Shown here: positions 25,833 through 33,035 of the stretch, one piece after another
Layout: each line of letters begins with the position of its first letter
Numbering within the stretch: the first letter of the stretch is position 1
From: Meiothermus luteus
GTDB taxonomy: Bacteria; Deinococcota; Deinococci; Deinococcales; Thermaceae
DNA length: 33,626 nucleotides
Direction of reading: 5' to 3'
NCBI RefSeq assembly: GCF_003574085.1
Contig: NZ_QWKZ01000022.1
Location: 1-33,626, forward strand
The notes under the pieces: model-generated
The model's database searches: none
Told to the model about the DNA's origin: nothing
What the model saw: the letters and a program-made list of their open reading frames with translations, nothing else
Translations under genes and position numbers: made by a program

Positions 25833-27176
25833 ATGCTGGACTCCCTCAAAAGCCTCCTCCCCGGAAAGGTAAGCACAACACCGGCCGACCTGGAAGCCCA
25901 CGGCAAAGACGAGAGCTACCCGCTCCAGCGTCCCCCGCTGGCGGTGGTCTACGCAGAAAACCTCACCGACGTTCAGGCCACCTTGGCCTGGGCCCGGGAA
26001 AACCGGGTTCCGGTCATCCCCTTTGGGGCTGGGACCAGCCTCGAGGGGCAGCTCATTCCCCAAGGGCCGGCCCTCTCCCTTGACCTATCGCGTATGAACC
26101 GCATCCTGCAGATTGCCCCCGAGGACTTCCTAGCGGTGGTGGAACCCGGCGTCACCCGCAAGGCCCTGAACGAGGCCCTGAAAGGCACCGGCCTCTTCTT
26201 TCCAGTAGACCCCGGGGCCGACGCCAGCCTGGGAGGAATGGCCGCCACCAACGCCTCTGGAACCACCACCGTGCGCTACGGGGGCATGCGGCCCAACGTG
26301 CTGGCCCTGCAGGTGGTCCTGGCCAGCGGGGAGGTGCTGGAGCTCGGGCGAGCGGTGCGCAAAACCAGCGCAGGCTACGACCTGAAGGACCTGTTCATCG
26401 GCTCCGAGGGCACCTTGGGCATCATCACCCGCCTGACCCTAAGGCTCCACCCCCTCCCCGAACACGTCCACACCCTGCGGGTCTTCTTCAAAAACCTGGA
26501 GGCCGCCGCCCAGGCCGCCTACAGCGTTATGGCCAGCGGCCTGCCGGTAGCGCGGCTCGAGCTGGTGGACGCGAGGGGCATTGCAGCCATCAACCGCTAC
26601 TTGGAACGGAGCTACCCGGAAAGACCGGCCCTGTTTGTGGAGTTCCACTCCTCCAGCCGCGAGGCCCTGCAGGCCGAGTCCAGGCTGGCCCTCGAGCTCA
26701 TGCAAGGGGCCGGGACCCTCAGCGTGGACGCGGCCCAAACCCAAGAGGAACGCACCGCCCAGTGGGAGGCCCGGCACCAGGCCTACTGGGCCCTGGTCAA
26801 CCTCTACCCCGGCAAGGCTTACCTCTCCACCGACACCGCAGTTCCAATCTCCAAAATGCCCGCCCTGGTGGCCTACGCCAGCCGCCTGCTGGGGGAGATG
26901 AACCTGCAGGGCAGCATTCTAGGGCACGTGGGGGACGGCAATTTCCACACCCTAGTGGTCTTTGAGCCGGGCGAGGCGAAGGCCGAGGCCTTCTCTGAGC
27001 GGTTGGTGGAGCACACCCTGGCCCTAGGCGGCACCTGCACCGGGGAACACGGGGTGGGGCTGCGCAAGAAAAAATTCCTGCCTAAAGAGCACGGTCCAGC
27101 CCTCTCGTGGATGCGTCAGATTAAAGGACTTTTCGACCCAGAGGGGCTGCTCAACCCGGGCAAGATTTTTGACTGA
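25833..27176 (+). CDS. FAD-linked oxidase, D-lactate/glycolate dehydrogenase family
   Basis: A 447-residue flavoprotein oxidising a 2-hydroxy acid, most like D-lactate dehydrogenase (cytochrome) or the GlcD subunit of glycolate oxidase. The FAD-binding PCMH domain includes VIPFGAGTSLEGQL (about 67-80), FFPVDPGADASLGGMAATNASGTTTVRYG and DLFIGSEGTLGIITRL. The C-terminal domain has the metal/substrate motifs LGHVGDGNFHTLV and GGTCTGEHGVGLRKK. No Fe-S subunit (GlcF) or GlcE is adjacent, which favours the single-chain D-lactate type. Substrate is inferred only at family level. Confidence 0.9.
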   Translation: MLDSLKSLLPGKVSTTPADLEAHGKDESYPLQRPPLAVVYAENLTDVQATLAWARENRVPVIPFGAGTSLEGQLIPQGPALSLDLSRMNRILQIAPEDFLAVVEPGVTRKALNEALKGTGLFFPVDPGADASLGGMAATNASGTTTVRYGGMRPNVLALQVVLASGEVLELGRAVRKTSAGYDLKDLFIGSEGTLGIITRLTLRLHPLPEHVHTLRVFFKNLEAAAQAAYSVMASGLPVARLELVDARGIAAINRYLERSYPERPALFVEFHSSSREALQAESRLALELMQGAGTLSVDAAQTQEERTAQWEARHQAYWALVNLYPGKAYLSTDTAVPISKMPALVAYASRLLGEMNLQGSILGHVGDGNFHTLVVFEPGEAKAEAFSERLVEHTLALGGTCTGEHGVGLRKKKFLPKEHGPALSWMRQIKGLFDPEGLLNPGKIFD

Positions 27177-27189
27177 GGATTCCCAAGGC

Positions 27190-28182
27190 CTAATTCCTAA
27201 GGCCAAGGCCGGGGGCGCAGTGGTTCTTGGAGAGCTTAAACTGGTTCTGAAAGCCGTCCGAGCGCTGGGACATCCAGATGCCCACGTCGCTGTGGCGGGA
27301 CACCACCTGCCTGAGCCCTCCGCCCGCTCTACCGAAGGCATCGGTGTAGAACACCTCTGGACCACCCGGGTTGTACCAATAAACCGGGCCATGGTAGGCC
27401 TCCCGGTTGCAGCCGCGCAAACCCTGGAACCCCTCAAAGACCTCCTCGGTGTAGTGCAGCTCATTAACATTGAAGGGGTTCATGGTGGTAATGGGGTCAA
27501 AAACGGCGGTGGAGGCCACCACCTCCACCTTTTCGGCCAGGCGCAGCTTGAAGGTCCAAATTTCGTAGAGCGAACCAGGATTCTGGCCGTGGCAGCCGCT
27601 TCCCGGAAGGGTCATCACGGCACGGCCAATGTCGTTGCTGGGGTCCGTGTCGTTCAAGGTGGGGTCGCGCGCGCAGATGGAGCCTACCAGCCCGGTGTCG
27701 GCCATCCCCTGCACGCTTACCCGGTGCCCACTGGGGGCCACCAGGTCAAACATCAAAGAGTGGTGGCGCACGCTGTAGCGGCGCACCCCACCGGTACCCA
27801 TGTGGGCCACGATGCGGGTGCTGGTCAGGGCGACGCGGTCCTCATCGTTGCGAACCCCTCGGTTGGCCACAAAAACCTTGAAGCCCTCGTGGGCCTCAGG
27901 CATCCCCGCCAGCTTGCCCACGTAGCCAAAGGGGGGCAGCTCAGGATTGGCCAGGCTGGTCCGGGGGTCGTCCCCGTGCTCGTGATCAAAATAGCACCCG
28001 TACTCGGGGTCTACCTGGGGATGCCAGGTGGGGTAGAACTCCCCATCCGGGCCACGCACGGTATGGCGGTTGTGCACCCACTCAGGGCAGAGCTGCTCCC
28101 CCATGGACATAGGGGGCTGCAGCGGCTTTTGGCAGCCTTGTAGAAGCCCCAAAGCGGCCAACAACAAGAGCCCTGTCCGCAT
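27190..28182 (-). CDS. Unrecognised secreted lipoprotein
   Basis: A 330-residue predicted lipoprotein: signal peptide MRTGLLLLAALGLLQGC with lipobox LQGC, so Cys17 is the likely lipidated residue. The mature part is rich in His, Asp, Trp and Tyr, with noticeable blocks CPEWVHNRHTVRGPDGEFY, WHPQVDPEYGCYFDHEHGDDP, RYSVRHHSLMFDLVAPSGHRVSVQG, and four or more further cysteines, suggesting disulfides and a possible metal or carbohydrate site. I do not recognise a family. GAGGCG lies 7 nt before the ATG. It is convergent with the oxidase gene, and a YceI-like gene lies 72 nt upstream on the same strand. Confidence 0.82.
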   Translation of the reverse strand: MRTGLLLLAALGLLQGCQKPLQPPMSMGEQLCPEWVHNRHTVRGPDGEFYPTWHPQVDPEYGCYFDHEHGDDPRTSLANPELPPFGYVGKLAGMPEAHEGFKVFVANRGVRNDEDRVALTSTRIVAHMGTGGVRRYSVRHHSLMFDLVAPSGHRVSVQGMADTGLVGSICARDPTLNDTDPSNDIGRAVMTLPGSGCHGQNPGSLYEIWTFKLRLAEKVEVVASTAVFDPITTMNPFNVNELHYTEEVFEGFQGLRGCNREAYHGPVYWYNPGGPEVFYTDAFGRAGGGLRQVVSRHSDVGIWMSQRSDGFQNQFKLSKNHCAPGLGLRN

Positions 28183-28229
28183 GAAAGCGCCTCAAGTCCG
28201 AGGCTACCCGATTCTTCCGGCCCTGGGTT

Positions 28230-28251
28230 AATCTCTTCTTCAGAAAAGATT
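28230..28251. repeat. AT-rich 10-bp inverted repeat between the YceI-like and lipoprotein genes
   Basis: AATCTCTTCT and AGAAAAGATT can pair with one mismatch on the plus strand; on the minus-strand RNA the mismatch becomes a G-U pair. It starts 3 nt after the YceI-like stop codon. A hairpin that slows decay or partly ends transcription between the two genes is possible. Confidence 0.35.
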
Positions 28252-28254
28252 TAG

Positions 28255-28782
28255 TTAACGCGGGGTGGCCCGGGCCTCCACCCAGACCTCCACAGGGTCA
28301 TTCACCCGCAAAAAGAGCAGGCTGGGCGGGATGAGGCGCCACTCCGTGAAGCTGGTGCTAAACCCCCCAGAGAATAGGTAGCCGTTTCCCTCTCGCACAA
28401 GCCTCCCCCGCACCCGCACCGACCGGCGAACCCCGCTGATCTCTAAAGCCCCGGCGAGCACCGCCTCCTCCCCGAAGGGCACAAGCTGCTCCACCTCGAG
28501 GCAGCTTTGGGGGTATCGGCTCACATTGAAGACCCCTCGAGCATCGGCGTCGCGCAAGGGGTTGCCGGAGTCAAAACGGGCCAGGTCCACGCAAACCCGG
28601 CCCGTGGCCTCACCGGTCTGGCTGTCCCAGCGCACCACCCCCTGGAGGCTGGTGTTGGTGCCCTCCCAGCGTCCTAGGGTGTAGCTGGCGGCATAGGTAA
28701 CCCGCCCCTCCACGGCATAGGTCTGAGGCTGCGCCAGGGCCAATCCCCCCAACAAACCCAGCGCCCAAACAAAGCCCCTCAT
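28255..28782 (-). CDS. YceI-like secreted protein
   Basis: A 175-residue exported protein with a short signal peptide (MRGFVWALGLLGGLALA, cleavage before QPQTYAVEG). The mature chain looks like the YceI lipid-binding beta-barrel: an initial strand region, YTLGRWEGTNTSLQGVVRWDSQTGEATGRVCVDLARFDSGNPLRDADARGVFNVSRYPQS and ALEISGVRRSVRVRGRLVREG. The DSGNPLRDADARGVFNVSRYP block is the family's most recognisable part. YceI proteins bind isoprenoid lipids in the periplasm. A good GGGAGGTAAGG ribosome binding site precedes the ATG. It is followed on the same strand by the unknown lipoprotein. Confidence 0.8.
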   Translation of the reverse strand: MRGFVWALGLLGGLALAQPQTYAVEGRVTYAASYTLGRWEGTNTSLQGVVRWDSQTGEATGRVCVDLARFDSGNPLRDADARGVFNVSRYPQSCLEVEQLVPFGEEAVLAGALEISGVRRSVRVRGRLVREGNGYLFSGGFSTSFTEWRLIPPSLLFLRVNDPVEVWVEARATPR

Positions 28783-28864
28783 CCTTACCTCCCTCGTGGC
28801 TTCCCTTCTACGCTAGGTCCGGATACCCCAAACCCACCGTAGGGCAGAACCCCATCGGCCCTGC

Positions 28865-28870
28865 GATAAT
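28865..28870 (+). promoter_or_regulatory. -10 box (GATAAT) of uridine phosphorylase
   Basis: GATAAT, one mismatch from TATAAT, is followed by exactly 6 nt (GGGAGC) and the ATG at 28877. A leaderless start is likely, though GGGAG could serve weakly. Confidence 0.4.
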
Positions 28871-28876
28871 GGGAGC

Positions 28877-29644
28877 ATGCCAACGCTCTACCACATCGGC
28901 TTTGGCCCCGAGGACCTGGGCGACCCCCCTCCAACCCTAGCCCTTCTGAGCGGCGATCCCCAGCGAGCCAGCCAAATCGCGCGCACCAAGCTGCAAAAGG
29001 TACGCACCCTCTCCGAGAACCGAGGCCTCAACAGCTACCTGGGCCTACTACCCAGCGGAAAACCCATCCTCTCCGCCACCAGCGGCATGGGCGCCCCCAG
29101 CCTAAGCATCGTGGTCAACGAGCTCGTGCAGCTAGGCATCCGCACCATCATCCGGGTAGGCACCAGCGGCTCCATCCAGGAGGAGGTGCCCCCAGGCAGC
29201 GTGGTGATTTCCAAGGCCGCCTTGTGCCGTCAGGGCGCCGCCAACGACATAGCCCCCCCAGAGTACCCCGCCAGCGCCGACCCCTTCCTGACGGTGGCCC
29301 TGGTGGAGGAGGCCCGTCGGCTGGGCATCCCCTACGCGCTGGGCATCACCGCCTCGGTGGACACCTTCTACGAAGGCCAGGAGCGGGTAGGCTCGGCCAA
29401 CCCCCACCTCCTGCGCAGCCTCCAGGGCATCACCGAGGAGTATCGCCACCTACGCATCCTCAACTACGAGATGGAGGCCGGAACCCTCTTCAAAATGGGA
29501 AATGTCTACGGCTTTGCCGCGGCCTGCGTGACCGGGGTCATCGCCCAGCGCACCCGGGCGGAAGAACCCCTTCTGGACGCAAAAGGGCTGGCTGTGGAGC
29601 GAGCCATTGAGCTGGCGGTGGCGGTCGCCGAGCGTTTCGCCTGA
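28877..29644 (+). CDS. udp: Uridine phosphorylase-like nucleoside phosphorylase
   Basis: A 255-residue cytoplasmic enzyme of the hexameric nucleoside phosphorylase family, splitting a nucleoside with phosphate into base and (deoxy)ribose-1-phosphate. Visible motifs are the phosphate-binding LLSGDPQRASQIA, the SATSGMGAPSLSIVVNELV region, IRVGTSGSIQEEVPPGSVV and the substrate-site NYEMEAGTLFKM, which is very close to the uridine phosphorylase signature. SVDTFYEGQERV also matches the uridine-specific branch. Purine specificity (DeoD) is less likely. Confidence 0.88.
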   Translation: MPTLYHIGFGPEDLGDPPPTLALLSGDPQRASQIARTKLQKVRTLSENRGLNSYLGLLPSGKPILSATSGMGAPSLSIVVNELVQLGIRTIIRVGTSGSIQEEVPPGSVVISKAALCRQGAANDIAPPEYPASADPFLTVALVEEARRLGIPYALGITASVDTFYEGQERVGSANPHLLRSLQGITEEYRHLRILNYEMEAGTLFKMGNVYGFAAACVTGVIAQRTRAEEPLLDAKGLAVERAIELAVAVAERFA

Positions 29645-29675
29645 CCCCGGACTTTATGTAACGGGGGCGATTTTT
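29645..29675 (+). terminator. Weak rho-independent terminator after udp
   Basis: CCCCG (29645-29649) and CGGGG (29662-29666) pair around a 12-nt loop; GCGATTTTT follows. The stem is short, so efficiency is doubtful. Confidence 0.35.
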
Positions 29676-29734
29676 CATCTAAATCTCACCGTATTGCCGC
29701 CGCTCCCCCTCGAGGCGTGCACAAGGCAAGCCCG

Positions 29735-29772
29735 AAGGAGGGGTAGATGTGAGCTTCATTAGGAAAGATTAA
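29735..29772 (+). promoter_or_regulatory. Strong ribosome binding site with 7-codon upstream ORF before the M23 gene
   Basis: AAGGAGGGG (29735-29743) is one of the best ribosome binding sites in the window, but it serves no long frame. It precedes an ATG-TGA start-stop pair (29747-29752) and a GTG frame at 29749 (VSFIRKD, then TAA at 29770). That GTG frame is in phase with the following M23 peptidase gene, interrupted by the TAA. Either this is a regulatory upstream ORF, or the original start of the peptidase cut off by a stop codon. Confidence 0.45.
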
Positions 29773-29817
29773 GACAGCTTGACGCGACCCACATTCCCGC
29801 GTTACTTATTGCACCTG

Positions 29818-30720
29818 ATGCCGCTGCGCCGACACCCTGTCCGCTACACCCTCTGGCTGGCCCGTACCGGCGCGGCTCCCAAGAGTTTTTCTCTCCCGGC
29901 TTGGGTTCCACTAGTGGTGCTGGGTGTGTTGGTGGGTTGGAGCGGCCTGAACCTTTGGCTCTGGCATCGCACCGCCGAGATGCGCAACCTGCAAATCCAG
30001 CTCGTGAGCCTCTCCGAGCAGGCCCGAAAACTCAACAACCAGCTCGCCGCAGAGCGCACCCGCAACAACGCCCTAAGCCAAGACGCCAAGCGCATCCTGA
30101 GGCAGATTGAGTTACTGGAGCAGGAAATCAACGCCCTGCGCGAGCGAGCGGGCATGCCCAAAATCAAGCTGACCCCCACCCGCAACGAGGAAGGGGGTCG
30201 GGGGGGCGCTGGGGTGCCGGCGGGGCTCGAGGAGGTCTTGAAATACGCCGCCCAGCAAACCGAAAACCTGGGCGAGCAACTCAGCGAGGTCTCCCCCGCC
30301 CTCCACGAAACCCTGCGGCGCGAGGCGGCCACTCCCTACGGCTACCCCCTGCGCGGGTACACCCGCATCACCTCTTACTTCGGCTACCGACGCAACCCCT
30401 TTGGCTGGGGCTTCGAATTCCACAACGGCGTGGATTTCTCGGCCCCCTATGGCAGCCTGGTGCAGGCCACCGGGGCCGGGGTGGTGGTGGAAGCCGGCTG
30501 GAAGGGGCCTTTTGGTCTGGCGGTGGTGGTGGACCACGGCTACGGCTACCGCACCCTATACGGGCATCTCTCCAGCATCCTGGTACGGCCTGGCCACCGG
30601 GTGGAGCGAGGCACCGCGTTGGGGCGGGTGGGCTCCACCGGCCGCTCCACCGGGCCGCACCTGCACTACACGGTCTACCGCTACGGCAGCGAGGTGAATC
30701 CTAGCCGATACTTAGACTAA
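29818..30720 (+). CDS. M23-family (LytM) peptidoglycan endopeptidase, membrane anchored
   Basis: About 300 residues: a basic N-terminus, one membrane helix (WVPLVVLGVLVGWSGLNLWLW), a coiled coil (EMRNLQIQLVSLSEQARKLNNQLAAERTRNNALSQ and onward to about residue 120) and a C-terminal M23 domain facing the periplasm. The zinc ligands are intact: His and Asp in FHNGVDFSAP and the HxH of GPHLHYTVYRYG. The start is uncertain: ATG 29818, TTG 29779, or originally GTG 29749 before an in-frame stop. The enzyme should cut peptide cross-links of the cell wall. A bactofilin and a second M23 gene follow in the same direction. Confidence 0.88.
   Translation: MPLRRHPVRYTLWLARTGAAPKSFSLPAWVPLVVLGVLVGWSGLNLWLWHRTAEMRNLQIQLVSLSEQARKLNNQLAAERTRNNALSQDAKRILRQIELLEQEINALRERAGMPKIKLTPTRNEEGGRGGAGVPAGLEEVLKYAAQQTENLGEQLSEVSPALHETLRREAATPYGYPLRGYTRITSYFGYRRNPFGWGFEFHNGVDFSAPYGSLVQATGAGVVVEAGWKGPFGLAVVVDHGYGYRTLYGHLSSILVRPGHRVERGTALGRVGSTGRSTGPHLHYTVYRYGSEVNPSRYLD
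30627..30686 (+). repeat. 60-nt near-identical segment shared with 31990-32049 (copy 1)
   Basis: Encodes VGSTGRSTGPHLHYTVYRYG around the HxH zinc motif of the first M23 peptidase. It matches the second M23 gene at 57 of 60 bases, far more than the rest of the two genes, and all three differences are synonymous. Confidence 0.85.
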
Positions 30721-30755
30721 GCCGGCCCAGGCTTAGGGTATGATGCGGGTAAACT

Positions 30756-31142
30756 ATGGCGGTGCTAGGCGGACGCAGATCCAACCCGGCCGTGCTCACC
30801 TATCTGAGCGAGGGCAGCGAGATTGAAGGAAACCTCAAGACCAGCGGCAGCGCCCGGATTGATGGACGGGTCAAAGGCTCGGTGATCGTAGAGGGCGACC
30901 TGGAAATCGGCAGCAACGCCCAAATTGAAGGGGAACAGGTGCGGGCCCAGAACATCATCGTACACGGCCAGGTAAACGCCCAGATCACCGCCAGCGGCAA
31001 GCTGCACATGACCAAAACCGCCCGTGTGGAAGGGGACATCCGGGCCATGTCGCTGGACGTGGAGGCAGGAGCGGTCTTCGTAGGCCGCAGCCAGACCGGC
31101 GAACTCCGGGCCTTGCCCCAGAATACCAAGCCGGGGGGATAA
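30756..31142 (+). CDS. Bactofilin
   Basis: A 128-residue cytoskeletal protein. The core is a run of short repeats with alternating hydrophobic and Gly residues: LSEGSEIEGNLKTSGSARIDGRVKGSVIVEGDLEIGSNAQIEGEQVRAQNIIVHGQV, the right-handed beta-helix of bactofilins (DUF583), with disordered ends. Bactofilins form membrane-associated filaments without nucleotide and often recruit M23 peptidases that shape the wall. This one is flanked on both sides by M23 genes on the same strand, which strongly supports that role. The ATG at 30756 gives the family length. Confidence 0.94.
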   Translation: MAVLGGRRSNPAVLTYLSEGSEIEGNLKTSGSARIDGRVKGSVIVEGDLEIGSNAQIEGEQVRAQNIIVHGQVNAQITASGKLHMTKTARVEGDIRAMSLDVEAGAVFVGRSQTGELRALPQNTKPGG

Positions 31143-31180
31143 GCCCGGTCAAATATCACCTAAAGCCTTCCCGCAGGGAT

Positions 31181-31186
31181 TATGTT
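31181..31186 (+). promoter_or_regulatory. -10 box (TATGTT) of the second M23 gene
   Basis: TATGTT is followed by exactly 6 nt (AGGGCC) and the ATG at 31193, again the leaderless layout, so this gene can be transcribed apart from the bactofilin. Confidence 0.4.
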
Positions 31187-31192
31187 AGGGCC

Positions 31193-32083
31193 ATGGCCAA
31201 AGGGCCACACCCCCTTCGCACAGCCCTTACCCTTCGGGTACCGCTTTGGGCAGCGGTTTTGCCTGTGGTGCTGCTGGTTTTAGGCGCAGTCTCACTCCGG
31301 GAAAAGGCCGCGGGCGAGCGAGCCCAGCTCCTGGCTCTTCAGGCTGAGGCCCGAAGGTTGGCCCTGGAGCTCGAGGCCGAGCGAAGCCGGAACCAGGCCT
31401 ACAGCGCAGAAGCCGCACAGCTCCAGCAAAGCCTGGGGATTCTGGAAAGGGAGCTCAACCGCCTGCGGGCCAGAGCGGGCCTGCCCGAGGTTCGCCTGGG
31501 GCCCATCCAGCCCAGCCCGCCCTCCTCCGAAGCGCCCCGTGGCGCGGGAGAACCGGTTGAGCTGGGAAGCCTGCTCCTGAGTCTGCGAACCCGGATGGAC
31601 AACCTCTCCCTAGAGCTGGAGGCCACCGCCCGGTCCCTCGATAACCCCACGCCCCCCGACCCTTGGCCAAAGCCCACCCGATCAAATCGCACCCCCAGGG
31701 GCCTCCCCCTTCCCTTTGAGGCCCGCCTCACCTCCGGCTTCGGCTACCGTCCCAGCCCGTTCGGTACGCTGGCCTATGAGTTCCACAACGGGGTAGACCT
31801 GGCAGCCCCCGAGGGCACTCCGGTCTACGCCACCGCTGCGGGAACCGCAAGCCAGGTGGGGTGGAACCCCCTATTTGGCCTCATGGTGCTGCTTGACCAC
31901 GGCAACGGCCTGCACACCCTATACGGCCACCTCTCGGCGGCCTACGTGGCGCGGGGCCAGACGGTAGAGGAAGGCCAGCCCATCGGCGCGGTGGGCTCCA
32001 CCGGCCGCTCCACCGGGCCACACCTGCACTACACGGTCTATCGCTATGGGGTGGCGGTGGACCCCCTACCCTATCTACGTTAG
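31193..32083 (+). CDS. M23-family (LytM) peptidoglycan endopeptidase, membrane anchored (second copy)
   Basis: A 296-residue paralogue of the first M23 protein with the same layout: basic N-terminus, one membrane helix (PLWAAVLPVVLLVLGAVSL), coiled coil (residues 39-100), a Pro/Ser-rich linker and an M23 domain. The zinc ligands are complete (FHNGVDLAAP and GPHLHYTVYRYG). The domain end shares a 60-nt almost identical stretch with the first copy. Probably acts on the peptidoglycan together with the bactofilin and the first peptidase; one of the two could be regulated differently through the separate promoter. Confidence 0.92.
   Translation: MAKGPHPLRTALTLRVPLWAAVLPVVLLVLGAVSLREKAAGERAQLLALQAEARRLALELEAERSRNQAYSAEAAQLQQSLGILERELNRLRARAGLPEVRLGPIQPSPPSSEAPRGAGEPVELGSLLLSLRTRMDNLSLELEATARSLDNPTPPDPWPKPTRSNRTPRGLPLPFEARLTSGFGYRPSPFGTLAYEFHNGVDLAAPEGTPVYATAAGTASQVGWNPLFGLMVLLDHGNGLHTLYGHLSAAYVARGQTVEEGQPIGAVGSTGRSTGPHLHYTVYRYGVAVDPLPYLR
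31990..32049 (+). repeat. 60-nt near-identical segment shared with 30627-30686 (copy 2)
   Basis: Second copy of the segment around the HxH motif; see the first copy. The differences are at the 31st, 52nd and 58th base. Confidence 0.85.
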
Positions 32084-32105
32084 GGGCCTTCGGCGCCCAC
32101 TTTTT
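32084..32105 (+). terminator. Possible terminator after the second M23 gene
   Basis: GGGC (32084-32087) and GCCC (32095-32098) can pair, followed by ACTTTTT. The stem is short; partial termination before accD is possible. Confidence 0.4.
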
Positions 32106-32118
32106 GAACCCCGTTCAA
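32104..32118. promoter_or_regulatory. Perfect palindrome TTGAAC-CCC-GTTCAA upstream of accD
   Basis: A perfect 6-3-6 dyad located 51 nt before the accD start. It has the size and symmetry of a dimeric repressor operator. An overlapping second dyad, AACCCC (32107-32112) with GGGGTT (32125-32130), could form a hairpin in any transcript entering from upstream. Confidence 0.5.
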
Positions 32119-32154
32119 GCAGTGGGGGTTTCGCTGGTTTTGTTCTCTAGGGTA

Positions 32155-32160
32155 TAAGAT
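32155..32160 (+). promoter_or_regulatory. -10 box (TAAGAT, within TATAAGAT) of accD
   Basis: The box ends 8 nt before the ATG at 32169. AGGG lies between them and could act weakly as a ribosome binding site. No strong -35 was identified. Confidence 0.45.
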
Positions 32161-32168
32161 AGGGCGTT

Positions 32169-33017
32169 ATGGCCTTAGAACGGCTCTTTCGCCGTCGCCG
32201 GGCCCAGGGCGAGGCCAGGGACATCCCCGAGCTTTGGGCCAAGTGTCCCAAGTGCGACGCGCAAATCTACAAAAAAGACCTGGAGCACAACCTCTATGTC
32301 TGCCCCAAGTGCGGCCACCACCTCAGGATGCCCGCCAGCAAGCGCATTGAGATGCTGGCCGATGCGGGCAGCTTTGAGGAGACCACCCGCCTTAGGCCCG
32401 CCGACCCCCTGGGCTTCGTGGACACAGAACCTTACCCCAAGCGGCTCGAGCGCTACCAGCGGGAAGCCGGGCGGCCTGACGCCATCGTAGGAGGACGCTG
32501 CACCATCGGTGGGGTACCCAGCGTACTCTTGGTGATGGACTATGCCTTCGCGGGAGGCTCCATGGGCAGCGTGGTGGGTGAGGAGATTACCCGAGGAGTT
32601 GAGCAGGCCGCCCAAGAGGAGCGGGCGGTGGTCATCGTGGCCGTCTCGGGGGGTGCCCGGATGCAAGAAGCGGCCCTCTCCTTGATGCAGATGGCCAAAA
32701 CCACCCTGGCCCTAGACCGGCTCTGGGCCAGGCGGCTGCCCTACGTTTCCATCCTGACCGACCCCACCACAGGGGGGGTCACGGCCAGCTTCGCAGCCCT
32801 AGCCGACGTGATCTTCGCCGAGCCGGGCGCGCTCATCGGCTTTGCCGGGCCTAGGGTAATCAAGCAAACCATCCGCCAGGAGCTACCCGAGGGGTTCCAG
32901 CGGGCCGAGTTCCTGCTCAAGCACGGCATGGTAGACCAGGTGGTAGACCGCCGTCAGCTCAAGGCCCAGGTGGCCCGGGTACTGGGACTCCTGCACCCTA
33001 CAAGGGTGGGGAGCTAA
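32169..33017 (+). CDS. accD: Acetyl-CoA carboxylase carboxyltransferase subunit beta
   Basis: Transfers the carboxyl group from carboxybiotin to acetyl-CoA with AccA, giving malonyl-CoA for fatty acid synthesis. The 282-residue protein has the N-terminal C4 zinc ribbon (C26, C29, C45, C48), then the crotonase-type core: [45 protein letters not shown] and [36 protein letters not shown]. The end [24 protein letters not shown] is typical. accA follows after 18 nt, so they form an operon that supplies equal amounts of the two subunits. Confidence 0.97.
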   Translation: MALERLFRRRRAQGEARDIPELWAKCPKCDAQIYKKDLEHNLYVCPKCGHHLRMPASKRIEMLADAGSFEETTRLRPADPLGFVDTEPYPKRLERYQREAGRPDAIVGGRCTIGGVPSVLLVMDYAFAGGSMGSVVGEEITRGVEQAAQEERAVVIVAVSGGARMQEAALSLMQMAKTTLALDRLWARRLPYVSILTDPTTGGVTASFAALADVIFAEPGALIGFAGPRVIKQTIRQELPEGFQRAEFLLKHGMVDQVVDRRQLKAQVARVLGLLHPTRVGS

Positions 33018-33035
33018 CCCTCCCCTGGAGGTTTC

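Noticed and set aside
27169-28143. Plus-strand open frame of 324 codons opposite the lipoprotein gene
   Set aside because: It lacks a ribosome binding site, has no recognisable domain and is low-complexity in Val, His and Gly; the minus-strand frame has a signal peptide, lipobox and Shine-Dalgarno.
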